Source: CALAMD01 sp035301345
GTDB lineage: Bacteria > Bacillota > Bacilli > Bacillales > Amphibacillaceae
Reading direction: 5' to 3'
NCBI GenBank assembly: GCA_035301345.1
Contig: DATGUM010000032.1
Coordinates: 1-64,000, forward strand
Length of the DNA: 64,000 nucleotides
Part shown: piece by piece, positions 35,269-44,576 of the stretch
Layout: every line of letters starts with the position of its first letter
Position numbering within the stretch: the stretch's first letter is position 1
Made by a program: the position numbers and the translations under genes
Notes under the pieces: model-generated
Seen by the model: only the letters and a program-made list of their open reading frames with translations
Database searches by the model: none
What the model was told of the DNA's origin: nothing

Positions 35269-35973
35269 TTATTCTTCAACCTCTAATTTGTAACCAACGC
35301 CCCAAACAGTAACGATCATTTTTGCAGCGTCTTTCGATACATTTGTCAATTTTTCACGCAAACGTTTAACGTGTGTATCAACTGTTCGTAAATCACCAAA
35401 AAACTCATATTGCCATACTTCTTTTAATAAATCTTCACGTTTAAATACTTTATCAGGAGACTTTCCTAAAAAGCACAATAACTCGTACTCTTTCGGTGTT
35501 AAGCTCACTTCCTCATTATCAGCTGTCACGCGATATGCGTCTAAGTCGATTGTTAAATGTGGAAAAACTAATAAATTTTTCGCTTCATTATCTGATTGAT
35601 GAACAGAATCACTCACACGACGTAAAACAGCTTTTACACGTAGGACAACTTCCCTCGGGCTAAAAGGTTTAACGATATAATCATCAGCTCCGACTTCAAA
35701 TCCTTGGACACGATTCGTCTCTTCACCTTTAGCTGTTAACATAATAACAGGTGTTGTTTTTTCTTTACGTAACTCTTTACACACTTCAATCCCGTCAAGT
35801 TCGGGCATCATAATATCTAATAATATCGCTGAATAATCATTTTCCAAAGCGAGCTCAAGCGCTTCTTTACCATCACATGCTTCAACCACTTCAAAGTCTT
35901 CACGCTCTAAATACATGCGGATAAGACGTCTTATTCTTTCTTCGTCATCGACTACCAATACTGTACCATTCAT
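35269..35973 (-). CDS. resD: ResD, OmpR-family response regulator
   Basis: DNA-binding partner of ResE. The 234-aa protein has a receiver domain (acidic DDEE near residue 9, phospho-Asp in ILLDIMMPELDG near 54, Lys in YIVKPF near 104) and a winged-helix domain (LTPKEYELLCFLGKSPDKVF, VDTHVKRLREKL). The ATG at 35973 follows AAGGAGTGC. A promoter and a hairpin separate it from resC, so resDE can be made apart from resABC. Confidence 0.96.
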   Translation of the reverse strand: MNGTVLVVDDEERIRRLIRMYLEREDFEVVEACDGKEALELALENDYSAILLDIMMPELDGIEVCKELRKEKTTPVIMLTAKGEETNRVQGFEVGADDYIVKPFSPREVVLRVKAVLRRVSDSVHQSDNEAKNLLVFPHLTIDLDAYRVTADNEEVSLTPKEYELLCFLGKSPDKVFKREDLLKEVWQYEFFGDLRTVDTHVKRLREKLTNVSKDAAKMIVTVWGVGYKLEVEE

Positions 35974-36011
35974 CTAAAAGAGCACTCCTTCTCGTTTCAA
36001 TCATTAAATAA

Positions 36012-36040
36012 ATTATAGACTAACTTTTTCGAAATGTATA
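36012..36040 (-). promoter_or_regulatory. Probable promoter of resDE
   Basis: On the minus strand TATACA (36040-36035), a 17-base spacer and TATAAT (36017-36012). It is about 40 bases before resD and just downstream of the resC hairpin. Confidence 0.5.
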
Positions 36041-36049
36041 TAAATTAAT

Positions 36050-36085
36050 AAAAGGATATCATAAACTGATATCCTTTTATATTAA
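36050..36085 (-). terminator. Hairpin terminator after resC
   Basis: On the minus strand ATAAAAGGATATCA and TGATATCCTTTTAT form a perfect 14-bp stem around GTTTA. The following sequence is only moderately T-rich, so read-through into resDE is plausible. Confidence 0.6.
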
Positions 36086-36101
36086 TCACACTGTCAAGCA
36101 A

Positions 36102-37307
36102 TTAAGCATATGAATGTAATCCTGCAAGTACAAGGTTAACAACGATTATGTTAAACATAATAATTGCAAAGCCTCCTACTGCTAACCATGCTGAACGCTT
36201 TCCGTGCCAACCACGTGATAGACGTAAATGTAAAAATGCAGCATAGAAAAACCACGTAATAAGCGCCCATACTTCTTTCGGATCCCAACCCCAGAAGCGG
36301 TCCCAAGCAATTTGTGCCCAAATCGCAGCGAAGATGAGCCCACCTAATGTAAAGACTGGGAAACCTATTGCTACAGCACGATACGTAATCTCATCTAATA
36401 AATCCGGACTCGCTTTGTGTAATAGCGGTTGAATTGCATTTCCAATACGTTTTCTTAATGCCAAACGAATAATACCGTATAAAATAGATCCGACGAGAAC
36501 TGACCAGATAACTGTATTAAATTTTCGACCAGCATCTGCCCCTTGCATCCATGCAGGTGCTTCAAACAATGGTTCAAATTTGCCAGTCGTTAATAGTTCA
36601 CCGTCATTTGGTCCAGCAATTGCTGGTAAATGATATTTAGATACTAATACATTTTCACCTTGTGGATATTCGAAAACTGCTTCATATTTCATCACATTAA
36701 ATGTAGAAGTAATAAGAACGAACCCAACAGTTGTTACTAATAAAAACATAATAAATTCTAACCACATATTTTCTTTAGAACGTCTTTTTTGATCCACTTG
36801 ACGAACTAAATAAATAAGTGCTGTTACAAAGCTTAATGCTAAAATGGCATTACCGAGTGATACAGTCGTTACGTGAATATATAACCAATGGCTCTGTAAT
36901 GACGGAACGAGTGGTGCAATATCTTTCGGGAACATGCTCGCATAAGCAATAACGATCATTGCAATTGGTAAAGCGAACAACCCTAAAACTGCTAAACGAT
37001 ACATGTAATATAAAATAATGAACGCCAACACCATCGCCATTCCAAATGAAGTAACAAATTCGAACATGTTACTTACTGGTGCGTGCCCACTAGCTATCCA
37101 ACGTGTAATGAAATAGACAACTTGTGATAAAAACCCGATGATTGTAATTGTAATCCCGATTGTCGCCGCTTTGCTTTTGTTACCATCATCAGCCGTGCCA
37201 CTTTTGTTCTTGTCACGAATGGTAGCACCGAAGAAAAACGTCGCAATCAAGTATAAAATAAATGCGATGTACAATGCTGTACTACTAATGCTTATTAAAT
37301 CACTCAT
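36102..37307 (-). CDS. resC: ResC, cytochrome c maturation (CcsA-type) protein
   Basis: Heme-handling half of the System II cytochrome c synthase, working with ResB. The 401-aa membrane protein has about eight hydrophobic segments and the tryptophan-rich WWD-like motif FWGWDPKEVWALITWF near residue 345, plus conserved His residues before and after it (VTTVS region with YIHV, and LHLRLSRGWHGKR). The ATG at 37307 follows AAGGAGGAAAT. It is 29 bases after resB. It is needed for the heme c of QcrC. Confidence 0.94.
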   Translation of the reverse strand: MSDLISISSTALYIAFILYLIATFFFGATIRDKNKSGTADDGNKSKAATIGITITIIGFLSQVVYFITRWIASGHAPVSNMFEFVTSFGMAMVLAFIILYYMYRLAVLGLFALPIAMIVIAYASMFPKDIAPLVPSLQSHWLYIHVTTVSLGNAILALSFVTALIYLVRQVDQKRRSKENMWLEFIMFLLVTTVGFVLITSTFNVMKYEAVFEYPQGENVLVSKYHLPAIAGPNDGELLTTGKFEPLFEAPAWMQGADAGRKFNTVIWSVLVGSILYGIIRLALRKRIGNAIQPLLHKASPDLLDEITYRAVAIGFPVFTLGGLIFAAIWAQIAWDRFWGWDPKEVWALITWFFYAAFLHLRLSRGWHGKRSAWLAVGGFAIIMFNIIVVNLVLAGLHSYA

Positions 37308-37336
37308 AATTTCCTCCTTGTAACGAAATTATACGT

Positions 37337-38998
37337 TTAGTTTTTTTCTTCAGACGCCTCAGCTTCAGCCTCGTCTTCTAGCTCTTGCTGATCAACGACC
37401 ATATTAACTTTCGTATCAACGATTGCTTTTTCAATATCTTTCTTTACCCCGTACCAATTTTTATTCGTATGTGCAGCGAGTAGAATCGTTCCATTATCCT
37501 GTTGAATCCAAATTCTACGATGTTGCCAATACATTCCTTGGATAACACCAATCATAAAGATGGCTGCCCCAACAATAAAGAACGGTAACGTATAATCCTT
37601 ACGAACAGTTAAACCACTTACGTTGTGCATCGTGAAGTCTGCTAAACCGAGCTTGTATTTATTTTCTCCTGTAGGATCGATGTTCTTACCGATTCCAGCA
37701 AAGCTAACTTCTGGCTTCTCTTCTCCTTCTTCATGAACGAGAAAGACGAATGCTGGATTCCTTGGATAATTCGTTTCAGAACGTGGCTCTCCATTTTCTA
37801 AATAATAATCTGGATAATACTGTTCAATCGAAACAGTCATACCATTTTCAAGTTCATACTCTTCTTCAGGATTCGTTAAATCAACTGTAAACGTATCAAT
37901 TGCTGCTTCGTTGGCATCTTCCGTTTCATAAAGTTTAAAAGACATATTCGTAAATTCGTTTTGCTGATAACCTGCCTGATACAATGTATAGCCATCAAAC
38001 TTGAGCGGTTCATTCATACGAATTTCATCTTCAATAAACTTCTCTAATTCTCCGCCAGTTTCTTCGTTTACTTTATAAATAATAACATCAGATTGATAGT
38101 TTTTAACGACTTGGTCATCTCGATTCATCAGTGCATCTCTAAATCGCTCATCACTTTCATCATAATGTTCAATTGTAAACTTTTTATTTTCAATTAAATA
38201 TTCCCCATCTGTCCCAGGAATAATCGTCTGTTCTCCTTCACGTACCCAAACGTAATCATCTAAAAACATAAATGGTGTCATACGTAAGAGGGCAGCAAAT
38301 AAGATAATGATTAAACCGATATGGTTCACGTAAGGGCCCCAACGAGAGAATCTTCCTTTTTCTGCTAAATAGTTACCATCTTTTTCAGTCACACGATACT
38401 TCTGTAATTTTAAACTTTCAACGACGCGCTGTTTATCTTCATCAGTACCATCAACTGTCTCACTAAATAATCGCTGTCTACTTAAGAAGTTCTTATGACG
38501 CTTCGGACTTTGCATTTTAAGTGCTCTATGTAAAGGAACGAAACGGTCTAAACTACAAATAACTAACGAAACTCCAATTAATGCAATGATTAACATGTAC
38601 CACCATGAGCTATATAAGTTATGAAAGCCTAGCTGGTAATATATTTTACCTAAAATACCGTATTGCGCTTCATAAAAAATAGCCGGATCTCTTGATGGAG
38701 CTTCTGCTGGAATATACATTTCTTGCGGATAAATCGATCCTAAAGCAGATGCAATAAGCGCAATAACAATTAGCCAAATTCCGACTTTAACTGATGAGAA
38801 AAAGGCCCACGTTTTATCTACTATTGATCGATTGTATGTTAAAGAACGTCGCGCACTACCGTCATATCTCATATTGAGTAATTTCTTTTTATCATTACCT
38901 TCAATATGTTGGTTCTCTTCTACGGGCTTTCCACAAGCTTCACAAAGAACCGTTCCCTCCGGATTTATGTGCCCACACTCACACTTTATTTTCTTCAT
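37337..38998 (-). CDS. resB: ResB, cytochrome c maturation protein
   Basis: Partner of ResC in covalent heme attachment. The 553-aa protein starts with a small zinc-ribbon-like CxCGHxNPEGTxLCxxCGKP (residues 4-24), as in B. subtilis ResB, followed by three N-terminal membrane helices, a large extracellular domain (about 245-480) and a final helix near 490. RWGPYVNHIGLIIILF and GMYWQHRRIW are family motifs. The ATG at 38998 follows GAGGGATT. It is 20 bases after resA. Confidence 0.94.
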   Translation of the reverse strand: MKKIKCECGHINPEGTVLCEACGKPVEENQHIEGNDKKKLLNMRYDGSARRSLTYNRSIVDKTWAFFSSVKVGIWLIVIALIASALGSIYPQEMYIPAEAPSRDPAIFYEAQYGILGKIYYQLGFHNLYSSWWYMLIIALIGVSLVICSLDRFVPLHRALKMQSPKRHKNFLSRQRLFSETVDGTDEDKQRVVESLKLQKYRVTEKDGNYLAEKGRFSRWGPYVNHIGLIIILFAALLRMTPFMFLDDYVWVREGEQTIIPGTDGEYLIENKKFTIEHYDESDERFRDALMNRDDQVVKNYQSDVIIYKVNEETGGELEKFIEDEIRMNEPLKFDGYTLYQAGYQQNEFTNMSFKLYETEDANEAAIDTFTVDLTNPEEEYELENGMTVSIEQYYPDYYLENGEPRSETNYPRNPAFVFLVHEEGEEKPEVSFAGIGKNIDPTGENKYKLGLADFTMHNVSGLTVRKDYTLPFFIVGAAIFMIGVIQGMYWQHRRIWIQQDNGTILLAAHTNKNWYGVKKDIEKAIVDTKVNMVVDQQELEDEAEAEASEEKN

Positions 38999-39018
38999 CA
39001 AAATCCCTCACTGTAAAT

Positions 39019-39591
39019 CTATTTTGGTTCAATTTCTTGTAAGTAGCCTTCTAACTTTTCTAACGTTAATGCTCCGTCAACTTTATCAACAATTTTTCCT
39101 TCTGAATCAATAAAGAAAGTACTCGGAATAGGCCCAACTTTGTATAAATCCATTACTTTTCCAGTTGTGTCATGCGGAATAGGAAATGTTAAGTCGTATT
39201 TGTCTATGAAGCGGTGAACGACTAATTCAGTCGCATCTAAACTAACTGCGATAATTTCAACGCCCTTTTCCTTATATTCTGGGTATAGTTCTTCCATATA
39301 AGGCATTTCCGCTTCACATGGTGGACAATATGTCGCCCAGAAATTTAACATAACACCTTTTCCTTTAAAGTCAGCTAATTCTATCGTTTCCAATTCATTA
39401 TTTTTACTAATCTGTTCTAATTTAAAGTTAGGAGCTTCATCGCCTGCTTTATAAATTGTCTTATCATCTTTAGCATTCGTTACGAGCGCAAAGACAATGG
39501 CTGCAATTAGAACTGCTAATATGGCTGATCTAAATATTAAACGTTTACGCTTCTTACCTTTTTTCTTTTCACGTACTTTATCTAAAGACAC
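39019..39591 (-). CDS. resA: ResA, extracytoplasmic thiol-disulfide oxidoreductase
   Basis: Membrane-anchored thioredoxin-fold protein that reduces apocytochrome c before heme attachment. The 190-aa protein has a basic N-terminus, one membrane helix (about residues 18-38) and the active site WATYCPPCEAEMPY near 90. The motif is CPPC, while B. subtilis ResA has CEPC; the glutamate three residues after the second Cys, known to matter in ResA, is kept. The GTG at 39591 is best placed relative to GAGGAG. First gene of resABC. Confidence 0.92.
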   Translation of the reverse strand: MSLDKVREKKKGKKRKRLIFRSAILAVLIAAIVFALVTNAKDDKTIYKAGDEAPNFKLEQISKNNELETIELADFKGKGVMLNFWATYCPPCEAEMPYMEELYPEYKEKGVEIIAVSLDATELVVHRFIDKYDLTFPIPHDTTGKVMDLYKVGPIPSTFFIDSEGKIVDKVDGALTLEKLEGYLQEIEPK

Positions 39592-39612
39592 TTTCATCAC
39601 TCCTCGAGAACA

Positions 39613-39621
39613 ATTATAACA
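39613..39621 (-). promoter_or_regulatory. Extended -10 promoter of resABC
   Basis: On the minus strand TGTTATAAT (39621-39613) is a perfect extended -10. It is close to the start of resA (about 20 bases) and lies in the 68-base gap after rluB. Confidence 0.5.
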
Positions 39622-39659
39622 TTGCTGCTCAGTGAAATTTATGACTACTTTTCAACATT

Positions 39660-40391
39660 TTACTCACTAAGAGCTAGTTCACGCAATTCTTTCACTTCAT
39701 GTGGTGTTAATGGACGCGAGTCACCTGGTTGTAGTTGGTGCAAGTTTAGCGAGCCGTATGTTTCACGTTTCAACTTTTGAACAGGAAAACCAATGGCCTC
39801 CATCATTCGTCGAATATGACGATTTTTACCTTCAATAAGTGTTATTTCTAAAATCATCGTTTGTCTTTTTCGATCGGTTGATAATACTTTATAAGAAGAT
39901 GCTTTTAAAAGATCATTTTCCGACTGTACACCTGTCAGCACTTGCTCTAGCTGCTCCTTCGTAGGAATTCCTTTTAAACGCGCGACATATCTTTTTTCAA
40001 CTTCATATCGTGGATGCATTAATAAATTAGCTAACTCCCCGTCATTCGTTAGTAAAATGATTCCCGACGTTTGGTAATCTAAACGACCAACAGGAAAAAT
40101 ACGTTCCGTTACTTCTGGAATCAAATCAGTAATCACTTTTCTCCCGCGATCATCAGATACACTCGTAATCACTTCACGAGGCTTATACACTAAGTAATAA
40201 ACGTTCTCCTCTTTGACGAGTGGAATATCATTCACTGTGACAGTATCACGTGCTGAAACTTTCGTTCCGAGTTCTGTGACTATTTCTCCATTAACTTTTA
40301 CTTGACCTTCAACAATAAGTCCTTCTGCTTTTCTTCTTGACGTTAAACCACTTTGAGCAATTACTTTTTGTAAACGTTCCATCTTATTCAT
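39660..40391 (-). CDS. rluB: 23S rRNA pseudouridine synthase RluB
   Basis: Modifies a uridine in 23S rRNA. The 243-aa protein has an S4 RNA-binding domain (ERLQKVIAQSGLTSRRKAEGLI, residues 5-26) and the RsuA-family catalytic motif GRLDYQTSGIILLTNDG with Asp near 104. The first ATG at 40391 follows AAGGTG. It lies between scpB and resA, where spmA, spmB, dacB and ypuI would intervene in B. subtilis. Confidence 0.94.
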   Translation of the reverse strand: MNKMERLQKVIAQSGLTSRRKAEGLIVEGQVKVNGEIVTELGTKVSARDTVTVNDIPLVKEENVYYLVYKPREVITSVSDDRGRKVITDLIPEVTERIFPVGRLDYQTSGIILLTNDGELANLLMHPRYEVEKRYVARLKGIPTKEQLEQVLTGVQSENDLLKASSYKVLSTDRKRQTMILEITLIEGKNRHIRRMMEAIGFPVQKLKRETYGSLNLHQLQPGDSRPLTPHEVKELRELALSE

Positions 40392-40526
40392 TCCATCACC
40401 TTAACTTTTTTATTCATAAGAAAACGGCTGGGTGTAAGTTTTGTTTCTGCTTAAATAGCATGCGTGTCAACATTTTCTATACTCCCAACCATTCATTTAG
40501 GTTTCATTTTCATATACATTATTATT

Positions 40527-40535
40527 AGTATACCA
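40527..40535 (-). promoter_or_regulatory. Possible extended -10 promoter of rluB
   Basis: On the minus strand TGGTATACT (40535-40527) fits the extended -10 form, with a TTGGAC box 19 bases upstream. It lies in the 185-base gap between scpB and rluB; no gene was seen there. Confidence 0.4.
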
Positions 40536-40576
40536 ACATATTTAGTTATCCGTCCAACGTTTCAAACGGTTAAGAC

Positions 40577-41161
40577 TTATTCTTCTTTACTTACTTTGTT
40601 CAATTGATCAAAAAATAGATTTGCTTCTGTTTCAACAGTTTGTTCGTCAATTGACTGAGGCAATGGTGGTAATTCATCTAAAGAAACGAGGCCAAAGTAA
40701 GTTAAGAAATCAATCGTCGTACCGAATAATATCGGCCGTCCAATCGTATCTTTTCGCCCAACTTCTTTGATAAGGGAACGTGCCATTAATGTTCGTATCG
40801 CGCGCTCACTATTTACCCCACGTACTTCTTCAACTTCAATCCGAGTAATCGGTTGTTCATATGCAATAATCGCTAACGTTTCCAGAGCTGCTTGTGATAA
40901 CTTTGATGACTGTGGTGTTTCTAACAATTTAATTAAATGTGAGCTATGCTCTTTTTTAGTCGTTAAATAATAGACGTCGTTAGCGTGCATTAATGACATG
41001 CCACGATCATCATTTTTATAATCCTCTTTTAACTGATCTAACACATTTTGCACGTTAATATTCGTTAATTGTAGCACGTTTGATAGTTGATCAATCGTAA
41101 CACCTTCATCGCCAGTTGCAAATAACAACCCTTCAACGATACCTTTTATTTGATTATCCAT
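40577..41161 (-). CDS. scpB: Segregation and condensation protein ScpB
   Basis: Winged-helix subunit of the SMC condensin complex. The 194-aa protein has two WHD repeats (about residues 1-85 and 90-165) with family motifs AALETLAIIAYEQPITR and VRGVNSERAIRTLMARSLI. The ATG at 41161 follows ATAAGGTGG. It is 32 bases after scpA. Confidence 0.96.
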   Translation of the reverse strand: MDNQIKGIVEGLLFATGDEGVTIDQLSNVLQLTNINVQNVLDQLKEDYKNDDRGMSLMHANDVYYLTTKKEHSSHLIKLLETPQSSKLSQAALETLAIIAYEQPITRIEVEEVRGVNSERAIRTLMARSLIKEVGRKDTIGRPILFGTTIDFLTYFGLVSLDELPPLPQSIDEQTVETEANLFFDQLNKVSKEE

Positions 41162-41193
41162 ATTCTTCCACCTTATATTTGTATCTTTTACGA

Positions 41194-41931
41194 TTAGTTT
41201 TGTAAGTATATGTATAAAGAATCATAATTGTTGTCTTGTCGACAATAAACTTCATTACTTTTCATTAATTCTAATAAAGCAATGAACGTTATAACGATAT
41301 GTGATTTTGAATCGTAAGTAAATAAATGCTCAAAAGCTATACCATCTACAGAACCCTCTACCCGCTCTTTTAATTGCGCCATTCGCTCTTCCATCGGAAT
41401 TTCAGTTTTCGTCACACGTGTATCGAGCGGCTCAGACCATTTTTTTCGTTCAATCATTTTGTTAAAAGCTCTAACCATATCGTAAACAGACGAATCGCCT
41501 CGTTCAACGGGTACTTTATCTTCTAATTCTTTAAAAATAATCGGCGGTCGCGTAAACGTTTGAACAAATTCTGTTTCTTTCATTTCTAATCCTTGAGCGG
41601 CCTCTTTATACTTTTTATAAGCGATTAAACGCTCGATTAATTCATCGCGTGGATCTTGTTCATATTCATCAACATCTTCATCGACAGGTTGTTTAGGTAG
41701 GAGCATTTGACTTTTAATCGAAAGAAGCGTCGCCGACATAACTAAATATTCACTCGCTATATTTAGTTCAAGACTTTTCATCGCATGTATATAATCAATA
41801 TATTGCTGAGTAATATCAGCAACAGGTATATCATATATGTCTATTTCATATTGTTTAATTAAATGCAATAATAAATCAAGCGGTCCCTCAAATGCATCAA
41901 TTTTAACTTTATACGCTTCACTCGTCATCAT
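41194..41931 (-). CDS. scpA: Segregation and condensation protein ScpA
   Basis: Kleisin subunit that bridges SMC heads. The 245-aa protein has the N-terminal motif FEGPLDLLLHLIKQYEIDIYDI (about residues 14-35) and a C-terminal winged helix ending in SHIVITFIALLELMKSNEV. Length fits. The ATG at 41931 (or the next codon) follows GGAGCG. It precedes scpB as in all Firmicutes. The rib operon that normally lies upstream in B. subtilis is reduced to ribT here. Confidence 0.96.
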   Translation of the reverse strand: MMTSEAYKVKIDAFEGPLDLLLHLIKQYEIDIYDIPVADITQQYIDYIHAMKSLELNIASEYLVMSATLLSIKSQMLLPKQPVDEDVDEYEQDPRDELIERLIAYKKYKEAAQGLEMKETEFVQTFTRPPIIFKELEDKVPVERGDSSVYDMVRAFNKMIERKKWSEPLDTRVTKTEIPMEERMAQLKERVEGSVDGIAFEHLFTYDSKSHIVITFIALLELMKSNEVYCRQDNNYDSLYIYLQN

Positions 41932-41983
41932 AGTCGCTCCATTCGTACAACAAGACTTAAAGGCTTATTTTACCATATTTAAC

Positions 41984-42017
41984 AAGAAGAAAACAGAGTC
42001 CATTACTGAACTCTGTT
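41984..42017 (-). terminator. Rho-independent terminator of ribT
   Basis: On the minus strand AACAGAGT and ACTCTGTT form an 8-bp stem around a ten-base loop, followed by TTCTTCTT. It lies about 26 bases after the ribT stop, ahead of scpA. Confidence 0.75.
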
Positions 42018-42043
42018 ATTCGCGAAATGATTTTTTCATCAAA

Positions 42044-42424
42044 TTATTCTTCTTCAGAACTGTCTTCTTCCGTTGACTGCTCTGAACATTTATTAAAGAA
42101 TGCTTCGGTCGCTTCATTCGGACAAACGACGTATTCTTTTTCATATTTACGTGTCACTTCATCAACCATACGCTTTCCTATACCTAAATTACGATGTGAT
42201 GGATTTACTGAAATATGTTGCACAACAGCATCTAACTCATTTTCAATGCGAACACCGATAGCGCCGATGATTGAATCTTCACGCCATAAATATAAATGCC
42301 AGTTGTCATTTGTTTCGTATTCGTTCATTGTTTCCTGCAATGTTTTAACGTTTTTTTCTTCTGGCATAAATGCTAACAATCCCATAGCCATTTTTTCTAA
42401 ATTCTTTTTGTAACGAATTAACAT
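42044..42424 (-). CDS. ribT: RibT-like GNAT N-acetyltransferase
   Basis: A 126-aa GNAT-fold protein. It matches RibT from its first residues (MLIRYKKNLEKMAMGLLAFMP) and the acetyl-CoA loop VNPSHRNLGIGKRM near residue 75. In B. subtilis ribT is the last gene of the riboflavin operon, although its substrate is not known. Here ribDG, ribE, ribBA and ribH are absent and ribT lies directly between ppiB and scpA. The C-terminus ends in an acidic tail (TEEDSSEEE). The ATG at 42424 is clear, though its ribosome site is weak. Confidence 0.88.
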   Translation of the reverse strand: MLIRYKKNLEKMAMGLLAFMPEEKNVKTLQETMNEYETNDNWHLYLWREDSIIGAIGVRIENELDAVVQHISVNPSHRNLGIGKRMVDEVTRKYEKEYVVCPNEATEAFFNKCSEQSTEEDSSEEE

Positions 42425-42553
42425 TAAAATCCCTCATTAGTAAATTATTAAAATCAATTCAGTATAGAGAATTTTATATTTCGTAGTTATCACTTACTTA
42501 AAAAAGCGTCCAGTTAATGATCTATTAAAACTACTTCATAAAACATGTACTAA

Positions 42554-42985
42554 TTACTGTACACGGATTTCTTTAATTTTGTCACCTTCACTCATTGCTT
42601 TAGCGTGTTCAACGCCTGAAGTAACTTTTCCAAATACTGTATGCACACCGTTTAAGTGTGGCTGCGGCTCATGAACAACGAAAAATTGACAAGAACCTGT
42701 ATCTTTTCCTGCGTGCGCCATTGATAATGAACCTTCTTCGTGTGTATGTGGATTTCCTTCTGTCTCACACTTAATTAATTCATCAGATGAACCTGTTCCG
42801 TTTCCGATTGGGCAACCACCTTGGCTAACAAATCCAGGAATAACACGGTGGAATGATAAGCCATCATAAAATTCGCTGTTTGCAAGCTTTTCAAAGTTCG
42901 CTACCGTATTTGGTGCTTCATTCGGATAAAATTCTAACTCTAATCTATTACCATTTTCCATTAAAATGTAACCTGTTTTTAACAT
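42554..42985 (-). CDS. ppiB: Cyclophilin-type peptidyl-prolyl isomerase
   Basis: Cytoplasmic PPIase assisting protein folding. The 143-aa protein has the cyclophilin core: FHRVIPGFVSQGG (about residues 45-57), GSLSMAHAG and CQFFVVHEPQPHLNGVHTVFG. No signal peptide is present. The ATG at 42985 follows AAAAGGGG. It lies after lysA as in B. subtilis. Confidence 0.95.
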   Translation of the reverse strand: MLKTGYILMENGNRLELEFYPNEAPNTVANFEKLANSEFYDGLSFHRVIPGFVSQGGCPIGNGTGSSDELIKCETEGNPHTHEEGSLSMAHAGKDTGSCQFFVVHEPQPHLNGVHTVFGKVTSGVEHAKAMSEGDKIKEIRVQ

Positions 42986-43070
42986 GTTTATAACCCCTTT
43001 TAATTTGAAATTACTATAGTCGATTTATATCTTACCATTTTCTAAAATAAATAGAAAGAAGTTCACACGA

Positions 43071-44378
43071 TTAATCGTATCGTAAATCATTTTGCACGAG
43101 ATCTTTGTACGTTTCTCGCTTGACGACTTCTTTCGCTGAACCGTTCTCAACGAAAACGACTGCTGGCTTTGTGAAACGGTTGTAATGACTTGCCATTGAA
43201 TAACCGTATGCTCCTGTTGAAAACATAGCGAGGATGTCACCTGATTCAATCTCTGGAACAGGTAAATCCCAAATAAGCATATCTCCCGATTCACAAGCTT
43301 TTCCAGCGATTGATACTTTTTTAACAGGTGCTTCTGTCGCTTTATTAGCAATAACACTTTCATATTTTGCATCGTACAATGCTGGGCGCAAGTTATCCGC
43401 CATCCCACCATCAACTGATACGTACTCTCTTATACCAGGGATTTCTTTCATCGATCCGATCGTATAAAGAGATATACCTGCGTTTCCGACAATCGAGCGT
43501 CCTGGTTCAATCCAAATTTCCGGAAGAGGGATATTAATTTTCGCTGTTTCTTTTTTCACCGCTTCAACAATTCTTTCAACGTATACTTCATAAGGTAGTG
43601 GTTCATCATCTTTCGTATAACGAATCCCAAACCCTCCACCTAAATTTAATACCGACGGAATAAACGATTGTTCGTCTTTCCACTTTCCTAATGTTTTAAA
43701 TAAAATTTCATTCGCTTTAATAAGTCCTTCTGTTTCAAAAATCTGCGAACCAATATGACAATGTAATCCTTTAAAGTTAATTGATAGATGTTTATGTAGA
43801 CGCTCAAATGCTTCATCTGCTTGTCCGTTATTTAAACTAAAGCCAAACTTTGAATCTTCATTACCAGTCATGATAAAATGATGTGTATCTGATTCAACAC
43901 CAGGTGTTACTCGAATAAGTACGTCCATCTGTTTGTTTTCTTCTGCTAAAATATTTTCTAATAACTCGATTTCATAAAAGTTATCAATAACGATACAGCC
44001 AATATTGTAATCGACAGCCATCTTTAACTCTTGATAACTTTTATTATTTCCGTGAAAATGGATTTTTTCAGCTGGAAAATCAGCTTTAATTGCTGTATAT
44101 AATTCACCTTCTGATACGACATCTAAACTAAGTCCTTCTTGCTTCATCACTTGGACGATCGCAATTGATGAAAAAGCTTTACTCGCATAAGCGACTTGTG
44201 CTTGCACGCCAAGTTTTTTAAAACTATCAACGAACGATCGACAGTTTTTACGTATTAGTTCAACGTCATAAACGTATAAAGGTGTACCAAATTGTTTCGC
44301 TATTTCAGTAGCATCCATGCCACCAATTTCTAAATGACCTAAATCATTCGTTTGAAATGGATGATGATCAATAATCAT
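43071..44378 (-). CDS. lysA: Diaminopimelate decarboxylase
   Basis: Last step of lysine synthesis. The 435-aa PLP enzyme shows YVYDVELIRKN near residue 34, the PLP lysine in VAYASKAFSSIAI (about 67), the HCHIGSQI motif (about 200), GGGFGIRY and the CESGDML Cys near 360. The ATG at 44378 follows GGGAGGT. In B. subtilis the spoVA operon lies just upstream; here a divergent hssRS pair does. Confidence 0.96.
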   Translation of the reverse strand: MIIDHHPFQTNDLGHLEIGGMDATEIAKQFGTPLYVYDVELIRKNCRSFVDSFKKLGVQAQVAYASKAFSSIAIVQVMKQEGLSLDVVSEGELYTAIKADFPAEKIHFHGNNKSYQELKMAVDYNIGCIVIDNFYEIELLENILAEENKQMDVLIRVTPGVESDTHHFIMTGNEDSKFGFSLNNGQADEAFERLHKHLSINFKGLHCHIGSQIFETEGLIKANEILFKTLGKWKDEQSFIPSVLNLGGGFGIRYTKDDEPLPYEVYVERIVEAVKKETAKINIPLPEIWIEPGRSIVGNAGISLYTIGSMKEIPGIREYVSVDGGMADNLRPALYDAKYESVIANKATEAPVKKVSIAGKACESGDMLIWDLPVPEIESGDILAMFSTGAYGYSMASHYNRFTKPAVVFVENGSAKEVVKRETYKDLVQNDLRYD

Positions 44379-44576
44379 ATGATTGAACCTCCCAATTAAA
44401 AAAAACGCAATAATAATATGCTATTTTATCACAACAAAGTGTAAAGAGAAAGCGTGTCACTGAGTAAAGCATGCATTATTTTTTTACATATCATTTAAAC
44501 GTAAGAAGTACACGTGCTTCATCTAGGTAACGCTTAGGCATCGCACGCTAATCACTTGTTTCGTTAAATACATTCG

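Noticed and set aside
42425..42553. Possible FMN riboswitch before ribT
   Set aside because: The 129-base gap shows none of the conserved RFN-element blocks and is too short for leader plus promoter.
43025..43414. A 129-codon minus-strand frame overlapping the 3' part of lysA
   Set aside because: It lies in another frame of a well-supported enzyme gene, has no ribosome site and no recognisable domain.
44379..44560. Possible lysine riboswitch before lysA
   Set aside because: No conserved L-box segments or terminator/antiterminator pair were found; the leader looks simple.
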